Shown here: one piece after another, positions 1 through 7,419 of the stretch | Layout: every line of letters starts with the position of its first letter | Numbering within the stretch: position 1 is the first letter of the stretch | Origin: Marinilabiliaceae bacterium | GTDB taxonomy: Bacteria > Bacteroidota > Bacteroidia > Bacteroidales > Marinilabiliaceae | DNA length: 34,469 bases | Assembly: GCA_016342595.1 (NCBI GenBank) | Contig: JAEINY010000042.1 | Span: forward strand, 1-34,469 | Direction: 5' to 3' | Notes under the pieces: generated by a model | Seen by the model: only the letters and a program-made list of their open reading frames with translations | The model's database searches: none | Told to the model about the DNA's origin: nothing | Translations under genes and position numbers: made by a program

Positions 1-1
1 C

Positions 2-484
2 CTCACACAAGTACTCGATGGCGACAATGTACGTACAGGTATTAACAATAACCTGGGTTTTAGTGAGGAGGATCGGAAGGAGAATATACGCCGCATAGCA
101 GAGATTAATAAGCTCTTCCTCAATTGTGGCGTCATCACCATCAATGCATTTATATCACCCACCAATGATATACGCCGCATGGTACTTGAAATAATAGGCA
201 CTGAGAATTTTATTGAGGTATTTGAGGATGCTCCGGTTGAGATATGTATACAGCGTGATCCAAAAGGACTCTACAAAAAAGCGATGGCAGGAGAAATAAA
301 GAACTTCACAGGCATTGATGCCTCATTCGACCAACCTGATGATGCCGAAGTAAAGGTCAATACATCTCAATTGGGTATTGAAGAAGGGGTGAAGAAAGCT
401 TTCAGTTTTATAATTGAAAGAGTTAAAAAAGAAACCGCGAATAATACGAAAAATCTGCGAAGTAGATTCTTATTAGCAAAATAA
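2..484 (+). CDS. cysC: Adenylyl-sulfate kinase (APS kinase), 3' part
   Basis: The 5' end lies outside the window; the frame is open from base 2 and gives 160 residues. APS kinase phosphorylates adenosine 5'-phosphosulfate to PAPS, the sulfate donor for reduction and sulfotransfer, in the cytoplasm. The first residues contain LDGDNVRTGINNNLGF and the following SEEDRKENIRR stretch, which is the family's conserved APS-binding region. The FTGID and DDAEV...TSQLG segments near the C-terminus are also typical. The Walker A loop is missing because it lies upstream of the window. The normal family end is near the ERV at about base 425; the last ~17 residues (from about base 433) are encoded by a dispersed repeat and are unlike the rest. 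Its place beside a glycan locus may mean sulfated sugars, but no sulfotransferase is visible here, so this is only a possibility. Confidence 0.92.
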   Translation, partial: LTQVLDGDNVRTGINNNLGFSEEDRKENIRRIAEINKLFLNCGVITINAFISPTNDIRRMVLEIIGTENFIEVFEDAPVEICIQRDPKGLYKKAMAGEIKNFTGIDASFDQPDDAEVKVNTSQLGIEEGVKKAFSFIIERVKKETANNTKNLRSRFLLAK

Positions 485-513
485 GCGGTTCCTAAAAAAA
501 CTGCGCAGCAATT
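433..513. repeat. Dispersed palindromic repeat, copy A1 (overlaps cysC 3' end)
   Basis: The block starts AACCGCGAATAATACG, contains the small hairpin ATCTGCGAAGTAGAT, and ends with GCGGTTCCT followed by AAAAAACTGCGCAGCAATT. The same parts recur at 28917-29040 (AACCGCGAATTACG, GCGGTTCCTTTAAAG, AACTGCGAAGCAGTT) and, rearranged, at 30043-30140. The first AACCGC and the later GCGGTT are inverted relative to each other. The left half is translated as the tail of cysC. The remaining gap to wzm (514-630) holds another word-like stretch, TCCGCGTATCCTGCGGAC, and nothing else I recognise. Confidence 0.7.
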
Positions 514-630
514 AAAAAATTACATCGTAACAAAATCCTTTTAATCCGCGTATCCTGCGGACAAAATAAAACTGAAACAACATCATAAATCGAATCCTGA
601 TAGTTATTGGGACAAACATCTAAACATCTA

Positions 631-1479
631 ATGACAGATTTCACACTTGAAATAAAACCAAAATCAAAACTGCTTGATCTGAATCTGAAAGAGACCTGGA
701 AATACCGCGATCTGCTTTTCTTGTTTGTCCGACGCGATTTTGTAGCCGTTTACAAACAAACCGTACTTGGACCGCTTTGGTTTTTCATACAACCCATATT
801 AACATCACTCATGCAACTGGTTATTTTTAATAACATTGCCAAGATACCTGTGGATGGCATGCCACCAATGGTCTTTTACCTGAGCGGCAATGTGATGTGG
901 CAATACTTCTCCAGTTGTTTATCACTCACTTCCAATACATTCAGGGGAAATGCCGGTATCTTTGGCAAGGTCTATTTCCCACGCATCATTACGCCTCTTT
1001 CAATGGTCATCTCACAACTGCTCAAGTTTGGAGTGCAGTTTTCCTTATTCCTGGCTGTGTGGTTCTTTTACTTTTTCAAAGGAGGAACGGAGGTAGTCCT
1101 GGCCCCTACCTGGCATATATTATTGATTCCTGCGCTGATCATTATTATGGCCGGCATGGGATTAGGAGCCGGTATGCTCATCTCGGCACTCACTACCAAA
1201 TACAGGGATTTTACATTCCTGCTCACATTTGCAGTCCAACTAATGATGTATGCCACACCGGTGATTTACCCCTTATCTTTTGTAGAACCTTTTTACCAAA
1301 AATTTCTGCTCCTTAATCCAATGACTTCCATTATTGAAACCTTCCGTTACAGCTTCACAGGTGCCGGTAGCTTCAACTGGATGTACCTGGGTTATAGCTT
1401 TGGATTTATGGTGGTGTTGATGATTTTCGGTACCATCGTGTTTAACCGGGTGGAGAAAACCTTTATGGATACCGTCTAG
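631..1479 (+). CDS. wzm: ABC-2 type polysaccharide export permease
   Basis: Inner-membrane permease of an ABC exporter that moves lipid-linked polysaccharide across the cytoplasmic membrane with the ATPase at 2092. The 282-residue product has a cytoplasmic N-terminus, the family motif YKQTVLGPLW at residues 41-50 before the first membrane segment, about six hydrophobic segments, SALTTKYRD at about 185-193, NPM at 229-231 and a short FNRVEKTF tail. I chose the ATG at 631: the same frame can be opened at a TTG at 607, but the eight extra residues do not resemble the family and an ATG follows. The next gene is not its ATPase; a GxxExxY gene and a repeat array are wedged between. It could serve O-antigen or capsule export; the sequence does not decide which. 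Confidence 0.9.
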   Translation: MTDFTLEIKPKSKLLDLNLKETWKYRDLLFLFVRRDFVAVYKQTVLGPLWFFIQPILTSLMQLVIFNNIAKIPVDGMPPMVFYLSGNVMWQYFSSCLSLTSNTFRGNAGIFGKVYFPRIITPLSMVISQLLKFGVQFSLFLAVWFFYFFKGGTEVVLAPTWHILLIPALIIIMAGMGLGAGMLISALTTKYRDFTFLLTFAVQLMMYATPVIYPLSFVEPFYQKFLLLNPMTSIIETFRYSFTGAGSFNWMYLGYSFGFMVVLMIFGTIVFNRVEKTFMDTV

Positions 1480-1543
1480 TCATCGAATGAGCGCGAATTT
1501 ACCCGAATGAACATGGATTTTCCCGAATACCAAAAAGAAATAG

Positions 1544-1918
1544 ATGATTGAAGGTATTATATTCAAAGATGAAGCGTATCAGATAATTGGCGCAGCTATT
1601 GAGGTTCATAATCAATTAAAAAATGGCTTCCTAGAGCCAGTATACCATGAGGTTCTGGAAAAAGAATTTAAACTTCAGAACATTCCTTACTTAAGGGAAG
1701 CTTTAATTGATATTTACTACAAAGGTGAAAAATTAGATAAATACTATAAAGCAGACTTCATTTGTTATAATGAAATAATAATCGAACTAAAAGCATTATC
1801 AGAACATGAATCACAATTAATTAACTATCTAAAAGCAACCAATAAAAAGCTTGGAATACTTATCAATTTTGGAAAACCAAGTCTTCAATACAAAAGAATT
1901 ATAAATAATTTTCACTGA
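1544..1918 (+). CDS. GxxExxY protein (PD-(D/E)XK nuclease-like)
   Basis: A 124-residue intact member of the GxxExxY family. The naming motif is GFLEPVY at residues 28-34. A nuclease-like core is visible as YKADF (D71) followed by IIIELKA (E81, K83), spaced as in the PD-(D/E)XK superfamily to which this family is usually assigned, and the typical C-terminus with QLINYLKATNKKLGIL and an INFG turn. No biochemical role is firmly known. It splits wzm from wzt although it has no evident part in glycan export, so it looks like a passenger. It is flanked by word repeats in opposite orientation: CGCGAATTTACCCGAATGAA upstream, and the complement-like TTAATTCGTGAAAATT downstream. A second, broken member lies at 25259-25741. 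Confidence 0.85.
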   Translation: MIEGIIFKDEAYQIIGAAIEVHNQLKNGFLEPVYHEVLEKEFKLQNIPYLREALIDIYYKGEKLDKYYKADFICYNEIIIELKALSEHESQLINYLKATNKKLGILINFGKPSLQYKRIINNFH

Positions 1919-1934
1919 TTAGCGTAAATAAACC

Positions 1935-2082
1935 ATTAGCGTTAATTCGTGAAAATTAGATGACAGAACCATATATAATTCGCGTTAATTAACGAAAATT
2001 AGATGACAACAATTAGCGTTAATTCGTGAAAATTAGATGACAGAACAATTCGCGTCAATTCGCGAAAATTAGATGACAGAAA
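1935..2082 (+). repeat. Four-unit, ~36-bp tandem repeat upstream of wzt
   Basis: Four contiguous units start near 1935, 1975, 2011 and 2047. Each has the form AATTMGCGTTAATTCGYGAA followed by AATTAGATGACA and usually GAA. Units differ by a few substitutions only. Each unit contains an ATGACA that opens a very short frame, of about 10, 8, 11 and 4 residues. The array is followed by a partial unit (ATAATTCG) and the wzt ATG at 2092. It has no spacers, so it is not a CRISPR array. It may affect wzt expression, or be slippage-amplified flank of a GxxExxY-type element whose genes commonly begin M-T-E; both are inference. Confidence 0.8.
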
Positions 2083-2091
2083 TATAATTCG

Positions 2092-3390
2092 ATGGCAAAA
2101 CCAATAATTAAAATAGAAAACCTAAGCAAACAATACCGCCTCGGCACAATAGGCACAGGCACTATAGCCCACGACCTCAACCGATGGTGGCAAACCAAAA
2201 TGCTGGGTAATCCCGACCCCTACCTGAAAATTGGCGAGACCAACGACCGCGCACACAAGGGCAATAGCGAATACGTGTGGGCCCTCAAGGACATCAACAT
2301 GGAGGTGAACGAAGGCGACGTAGTGGGTATCATCGGTAAAAACGGCGCAGGTAAGAGCACCCTGCTTAAAATACTCTCACGCGTAACCGCCCCAACCACA
2401 GGTAGCATTAAAGTACGCGGCCGGCTGGCCTCTCTGCTGGAGGTAGGTACCGGGTTCCACCCCGAGCTCACCGGACGCGAGAATATCTTCCTCAATGGTG
2501 CCATACTGGGTATGACCAAAGCCGAGATACGCTCCAAACTCGATGAGATCATCGACTTCTCGGGCTGCGAGCGTTACATCGACACTCCTGTAAAACGCTA
2601 CTCCAGCGGCATGAACGTGCGCCTGGGATTTGCCGTAGCCGCCTTTTTAGAACCTGAAATACTGGTGGTGGACGAAGTACTGGCCGTAGGTGATATTGAA
2701 TTCCAGAACAAGGCTATTGGAAAAATGCAAGACGTATCCTCTAAGGATGGAAGAACCGTGCTGTTTGTGAGCCATAACATGAAATCCATTGAATCCTTAT
2801 GTCATAGAGGTATTGTATTAGACCAGGGAGGTGTAGCCTATGATGGAAATGCATCCGAGGCCATTGATTTCTATTCAGAATTGAACAATTCAAGCGATAA
2901 AAATGCACTAACAAATTTCAATCGCAAAGGAAGTGGTGAATTACGAATAGCCGATTTTATATTAACGGACCTAGACAATCATCCAATAAAATACGTCTGC
3001 ACAGGTCAGTCTTTTAAAATAAAAATACAGATTAAGGAAATATCGAAAGAACATAACCACCTGAAGAATATCAACATCAGCCTAAACCTAAAAAACCGAA
3101 AAGGGACAACCTTATTTAATACACATACCAAACTTTACGACAATACCTACTCAGCAAACGACCTAATAGATTCAAAATGGGTTGAGGTAGAAATTCGCAA
3201 CTTCCCTTTTAAGGCTGAAGACTATTTGCTTTCTTGCAGCTTAATACAGGGATATGAATACATAGACAGCATCGATAACCTTGTTGATCTTGAAGTGCGT
3301 AGCGGAAACTTTATGGGAAAAACCTTGTATCCCCGAAAAGAAGATGGTTACCTATTGTTGGATACTGAATGGTATGTGAAAAATAAATAA
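2092..3390 (+). CDS. wzt: Polysaccharide ABC transporter ATP-binding protein with C-terminal substrate domain
   Basis: Cytoplasmic ATPase that powers Wzm-dependent glycan export. The 432-residue product has Walker A GKNGAGKS at residues 82-89, signature YSSGM at 170-174, Walker B ILVVDEVLA at 190-198 and the H-loop His228. Residues ~275-432 form an added C-terminal domain of the Wzt carbohydrate-binding type, which in characterised systems recognises the finished or modified chain end and sets specificity. Base composition changes inside the gene: 2281-2340 has 31 G+C of 60, while 2941-3000 has 21 of 60. The conserved ATPase half resembles the GC-richer flanks; the specificity half resembles the AT-rich genes that follow. 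Gene 3393 begins 2 bp after the stop, so the two are probably co-transcribed. Confidence 0.93.
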   Translation: MAKPIIKIENLSKQYRLGTIGTGTIAHDLNRWWQTKMLGNPDPYLKIGETNDRAHKGNSEYVWALKDINMEVNEGDVVGIIGKNGAGKSTLLKILSRVTAPTTGSIKVRGRLASLLEVGTGFHPELTGRENIFLNGAILGMTKAEIRSKLDEIIDFSGCERYIDTPVKRYSSGMNVRLGFAVAAFLEPEILVVDEVLAVGDIEFQNKAIGKMQDVSSKDGRTVLFVSHNMKSIESLCHRGIVLDQGGVAYDGNASEAIDFYSELNNSSDKNALTNFNRKGSGELRIADFILTDLDNHPIKYVCTGQSFKIKIQIKEISKEHNHLKNINISLNLKNRKGTTLFNTHTKLYDNTYSANDLIDSKWVEVEIRNFPFKAEDYLLSCSLIQGYEYIDSIDNLVDLEVRSGNFMGKTLYPRKEDGYLLLDTEWYVKNK

Positions 3391-3392
3391 GA

Positions 3393-4364
3393 ATGAACAA
3401 CACACTACTATACAAAATCAAATGGCGATATAATAGGTACCTGCAAAAAAAGACCGAAAGTTTTGGCAAGTTTATTAACAGCCCGAAACTTAGTAGCTCT
3501 GATTACAATCAAACAATATATGGTGAAAGTAAAGGGAATGATATCATTACTCAACACCTTCAGTCAGATAAACCCTTTTTAGTATCCCGTCTTGGATCAG
3601 GGGAATTGCGATGCATTTGCAATTACCTCCATTTTAAAAAGCAAAATAAAATGGTGGTATGGCATGAACAAGTCAAACATGAAATGTATAACTATGGGGG
3701 TATCTTTCCGCAAAAAGGTAAAACACTCAAGCAATTCTCCAAAATATATATTGAAGCCATTAAAGAAATTGATACTTTGGGTGTGTGGTTCAACCCTGGA
3801 GAAAACAATATAGTAAACACATACTGCAAAAAAGCCAATCTAATACCACTAAAGGCTATCGAACCCTATTATCATGATGACCCATGGAGTAGATTATTAG
3901 AAGGTAAACGCGTTTTAGTAATTCATCCATTCTCTCATTCAATAAAAAACCAATATAAAAAAAGAGAATTGCTCTTTAAAAATCAACAAATTTTGCCTTC
4001 TTTTAAGCTTAGAACAATTCAATCTGTAATGTCAATTCCTGGCGAATCCATACCTTACAAAAATTGGACCCAGGCACTTGTATCAATGCAAAAAGAAATC
4101 GAAACAAGAAACTTTGACATTGCAATAGTCGGAGCTGGTCCATATGGCCTGCCACTTGGTGCTTATATAAAAAAAATAGGTAAACAAGCAATACACATGG
4201 GTGGTGCAACTCAAATTCTATTTGGCATAAAAGGTCGTCGATGGGAAGAAATGCCTTTTTTCCAAACGCTCATTAATGATAATTGGGTTGTACCATCGAC
4301 TAAAGAAACCCCAAAAAAACCAGAAGTACTAGAAGGCGCCTGTTATTGGTCTAAAACAAATTAA
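3393..4364 (+). CDS. Putative GT-D-type glycosyltransferase-like protein
   Basis: A 323-residue soluble protein. An N-terminal region with SRLGSGELRCI (about residues 64-74) resembles the acidic D/G-x-E region of GT-D (DUF1792-like) transferases. A C-terminal Rossmann-like stretch reads IAIVGAGPYGLPLG, followed by KIGKQAIHMGGATQ, LFGIKGRRWEE and a terminal EGACYW. I recognise this overall pattern as one recurring in glycan clusters, but the exact reaction is not evident and the GT-D assignment is tentative. It starts 2 bp after wzt and ends 1 bp before the next transferase, so it belongs to the same transcript. Low G+C groups it with the 2790-8640 cassette. Confidence 0.55.
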   Translation: MNNTLLYKIKWRYNRYLQKKTESFGKFINSPKLSSSDYNQTIYGESKGNDIITQHLQSDKPFLVSRLGSGELRCICNYLHFKKQNKMVVWHEQVKHEMYNYGGIFPQKGKTLKQFSKIYIEAIKEIDTLGVWFNPGENNIVNTYCKKANLIPLKAIEPYYHDDPWSRLLEGKRVLVIHPFSHSIKNQYKKRELLFKNQQILPSFKLRTIQSVMSIPGESIPYKNWTQALVSMQKEIETRNFDIAIVGAGPYGLPLGAYIKKIGKQAIHMGGATQILFGIKGRRWEEMPFFQTLINDNWVVPSTKETPKKPEVLEGACYWSKTN

Positions 4365-4365
4365 T

Positions 4366-5295
4366 ATGAATCAGTTTAATACACCCATACTCTTTTTAAT
4401 ATTTAATCGACCAGATACAACAAAACAAGTATTTGAACGAATTAAAGAAGTAAAACCAAAATTTCTATTTATCGCAGCAGATGGCGCCCGTGAAAACAAA
4501 ATAGATGAAAAAAAACTTTGCAATCAAACAAGGGAAATTGTAATTGATAACATTGATTGGCCTTGTGAAGTAAAGACCCTAATTAGAACACAAAATTTAG
4601 GTTGTGGCAAAGCTGTAAGTGAGGCAATTACTTGGTTTTTCGACAATGTAGAAATGGGAATAATACTTGAAGATGATTGCCTACCTGAAATAGATTTTTT
4701 CTATTTCTGTAATGAATTATTGAAAAAATATAGGTTTAATGAGAAAATTTATTCCATAGGAGGCACGAATGTTCTGTTAAATTGGAAAGATGATAATCAA
4801 AGTTACCACTTCTCTTATCAAGGCAGTATTTGGGGATGGGCTACATGGAAAAGAGCTTGGAATAAGTATCAGTTTATTTTGCCTGCAACACTAAATGATA
4901 AGGCAATAAAAACATTAAAAGAGATTAGCTTTAACAGTGCTTATTTTAAAATAAGAAAAGACATATTTGAGAAAGTTAAGAATATTGATACTTGGGATTA
5001 CCAGTGGGCGTATACAAGATTATCTAATAAAGGATTATCAATTTTACCTTCAAAAAATCTAATAACCAATATAGGCTTCGGAACTAATGCAACGCACACC
5101 ACTGATGATGAACATAAATTAGCTCAACTTAAATCATTTCAATTAAATAAACCTTTAAAGCATTTAGATAAAATAAAACTTGATAAAAAATTTGAAAAAA
5201 AATTCCTCAATTTCTTATACTCTCAACCTAAAGAAAATAATAAACTCAATAAAGCAAAAGCACTGTATACTCAACTTAAGTCTTTATACAAATGA
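4366..5295 (+). CDS. GT-A fold glycosyltransferase
   Basis: 309 residues. It opens with TPILFLIFNRPDTTKQVFER, followed by FIAADGARE, a family start seen in nucleotide-diphospho-sugar transferases of glycan loci. The metal-binding acidic motif is LEDDCLPE with EDD at residues 102-104. GSIWGWATWKRAW near residue 150-165 is a further family hallmark. It probably adds one sugar of the repeat unit at the cytoplasmic face of the membrane; donor and acceptor are not predictable. Very AT-rich: 4921-4980 has 15 G+C of 60. Its stop overlaps the next start in ATGA at 5292, indicating translational coupling. Confidence 0.82.
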   Translation: MNQFNTPILFLIFNRPDTTKQVFERIKEVKPKFLFIAADGARENKIDEKKLCNQTREIVIDNIDWPCEVKTLIRTQNLGCGKAVSEAITWFFDNVEMGIILEDDCLPEIDFFYFCNELLKKYRFNEKIYSIGGTNVLLNWKDDNQSYHFSYQGSIWGWATWKRAWNKYQFILPATLNDKAIKTLKEISFNSAYFKIRKDIFEKVKNIDTWDYQWAYTRLSNKGLSILPSKNLITNIGFGTNATHTTDDEHKLAQLKSFQLNKPLKHLDKIKLDKKFEKKFLNFLYSQPKENNKLNKAKALYTQLKSLYK

Positions 5296-6317
5296 AAATA
5301 GGAATACTTACCTACCATAAAGGTATAAATCATGGTGCTTTTCTGCAAGCGTATTCTCTTCAGAAGTACATCACTGAAACTTACAATTATGATGTTGAGA
5401 TTATTGATTATGAAAATAGAGAATTAAAGAATAAAGAGTTTTCAATTTTTCTAAAATTCAAACCTTTTTTTAGCTTAAATGCCACAAAGATAAGAATATG
5501 GAATATATTAAAAATAATTAAGTTTAAAAAATCATCGCATTTACTTAATTTATCAAAACACAGTTACAAGATCACAAAAATAAATACTTCAAAATATGAT
5601 TTAGTTATACTCGGTAGTGATGAAATATGGAACTTTAAAAGCCAATTTTATAAGCACGACTCTACATTCTTTAGTCAAAATATAAATGCGAAAAGAATAA
5701 TTTCTTTCGCTGCAAGTTTTGGTTCAGTAAAGATAACAGACAAAATATCTGAGACAAATATTAATTTGATAAAGACTATTAAGGATATAAGCGTAAGAGA
5801 TAGTAATTCTAAATTAATAATCACAAAACAAATCGGACTAAATTCTACATTAGTTTTGGATCCAACATTCTTAGTAAATATAGATACACCTTTACCAAAG
5901 ATAAAAAATTACCTTTTAGTGTATATTACTAATATAGTTAATAGCGAAAAACAAAGAATAAAGCAGATATCAAAAGATAAAAATCTAAATATAATATCAA
6001 TAGGCTACAGTAATCCATGGTGCGACCAATCAATAATACCAATCTCACCTATCGAATGGATAGGATACTTTAAAAATGCATCATTTATCGCAACAAATAC
6101 TTTTCATGGTGTCGCATTTTCATTAAAATACAACAAACCCTTTTATATCGTTGATGAAATAACAAAAAAAAACAAAGTACATTCATTGCTAAATCAATTA
6201 AAAGTAAAAAAAGATGAAGGTTCAATATACAATACAATAGAAACCGAAAAATCTCAACTGGAACTGAAAAGGCAAATAGAATTAAGCAAATTATTTCTTA
6301 GAAGAAATCTTGAATGA
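5292..6317 (+). CDS. Polysaccharide pyruvyl transferase family protein
   Basis: 341 residues, polysaccharide pyruvyl transferase family (CsaB/WcaK type). Members transfer pyruvate from phosphoenolpyruvate to a sugar to form a ketal, adding negative charge. The N-terminus MKIGILTYHKGINHGAFLQA is typical. Further motifs are LVILGSDEIWN (GSDEIWN at residues 108-114), SVRD at 167-170, LDPTFL at 189-194 and TNTFHGVAFS beginning at 268. It is coupled by ATGA overlaps at both ends (5292 and 6314), so it acts with its neighbours in one cassette. Some family members have other roles, so the pyruvyl donor is inferred from the family. Confidence 0.88.
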   Translation: MKIGILTYHKGINHGAFLQAYSLQKYITETYNYDVEIIDYENRELKNKEFSIFLKFKPFFSLNATKIRIWNILKIIKFKKSSHLLNLSKHSYKITKINTSKYDLVILGSDEIWNFKSQFYKHDSTFFSQNINAKRIISFAASFGSVKITDKISETNINLIKTIKDISVRDSNSKLIITKQIGLNSTLVLDPTFLVNIDTPLPKIKNYLLVYITNIVNSEKQRIKQISKDKNLNIISIGYSNPWCDQSIIPISPIEWIGYFKNASFIATNTFHGVAFSLKYNKPFYIVDEITKKNKVHSLLNQLKVKKDEGSIYNTIETEKSQLELKRQIELSKLFLRRNLE

Positions 6318-7372
6318 AGAAAATATTAAAGAAAATAGCATACACCATAGCTATTACAATTCTAAAGAAACTACACAAAGTTATAACGTACGATAGATTC
6401 ATTATAATTGCAAAAAACCAAGGATACTTTGAGAAAGAACTCATAAAGAATACCCTTTACGATATAAGCAACTATCTTGAATTCTCAAGCAACAATGACA
6501 GTGAAATTGAAGATTCCGAGAACCTCATTCATCGTATCATTGCTCATTACCACATAATTGAAAAAGGCTTATCGTTTCCTGACACAAAATCAGGCTTTGG
6601 AAAAGAGGTAATGATATCTCTAATCAACCTTATAAAAAGGTACATCTCACTAAAGCACGATACAAATAATAATCAAATCCAAGCAGCATTAAATGCAATA
6701 TTTGAATATATCAACTATCACAAAAAAATAAAATATCAAATAGAAGAAATAGAATTTCATTTTGCTTCATTAAAGAAATATCTAGATAAAGAAAGTATAC
6801 ATTCTACTATTGAATTGAAAAAAGAGGATATACTAAGGAGTTGTCAAATTAATTTTAGAGGCTTTGTTAATAGCCGATATTCTATTAGAGACTTTTCTTC
6901 AGTACCCGTACTAGTAGAGACTGTAATAGATGCGATTGACATTTCACGTAAAACACCTTCAGCATGCAATAGACAAGCTTGGAAAACATCTCTTATTTCA
7001 AATCACAAAATCATTGCAGACGTTTTAAAACTGCAAAATGGGAATAGAGGTTTTGGACATACTATAAATAAACTAGCTATAATATCATCAAATCTTAAAG
7101 CATTTTCATCTTTCGAGGAAAGAAACCAAGCATACATAGATGGAGGCATGTTTGCAATGTCACTTACTTATGCTCTGCATTCAAAAGGAATTGGATCTAT
7201 TATATTAAATTGGGCTACCGATAGCATTAAAGACATAAAATTAAAAGAACTATTAAAAATACCAAACTCTGAAGTTATTGTTTGTCTTATTGGCATAGGT
7301 AATTACCAAGCTTCCTTCTCAGTGCCCAAATCAAACAGAAAGGATCTAAGTGAAATAATTAGGATGATATAA
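6314..7372 (+). CDS. Nitroreductase-family protein with ~180-residue N-terminal extension
   Basis: 352 residues. The C-terminal half is a nitroreductase (FMN-dependent) domain: SRYSIRDF at residues 187-194, TPSACNRQAWK at 214-224, a glycine-rich GFG segment near 246, and DGGMFAMSLTYALHSKGIG. The N-terminal half is mostly helical and hydrophilic, with HYHIIEKGLSFPDTKSGFG at residues 78-95, a block I associate with nitroreductase-like proteins of glycan clusters. The substrate is unknown; an oxidoreductive modification of the sugar or of a pyruvyl group is possible but unproven. It is translationally coupled to the pyruvyl transferase (ATGA overlap). Confidence 0.78.
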   Translation: MKKILKKIAYTIAITILKKLHKVITYDRFIIIAKNQGYFEKELIKNTLYDISNYLEFSSNNDSEIEDSENLIHRIIAHYHIIEKGLSFPDTKSGFGKEVMISLINLIKRYISLKHDTNNNQIQAALNAIFEYINYHKKIKYQIEEIEFHFASLKKYLDKESIHSTIELKKEDILRSCQINFRGFVNSRYSIRDFSSVPVLVETVIDAIDISRKTPSACNRQAWKTSLISNHKIIADVLKLQNGNRGFGHTINKLAIISSNLKAFSSFEERNQAYIDGGMFAMSLTYALHSKGIGSIILNWATDSIKDIKLKELLKIPNSEVIVCLIGIGNYQASFSVPKSNRKDLSEIIRMI

Positions 7373-7419
7373 TTTAGAGGGTAATAGAAGCATTATAGTC
7401 TTATATTTAGAATCATATT

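Noticed and set aside
607..630. Upstream TTG start for wzm
   Set aside because: It adds eight residues with no family likeness, and an ATG at 631 fits the permease start better.
897..1316. 139-residue open frame inside wzm
   Set aside because: It is in another frame of a clear membrane-protein gene and resembles no family.
1935..2082. CRISPR-like repeats
   Set aside because: Units are contiguous with no unique spacers, and there are no cas genes nearby.
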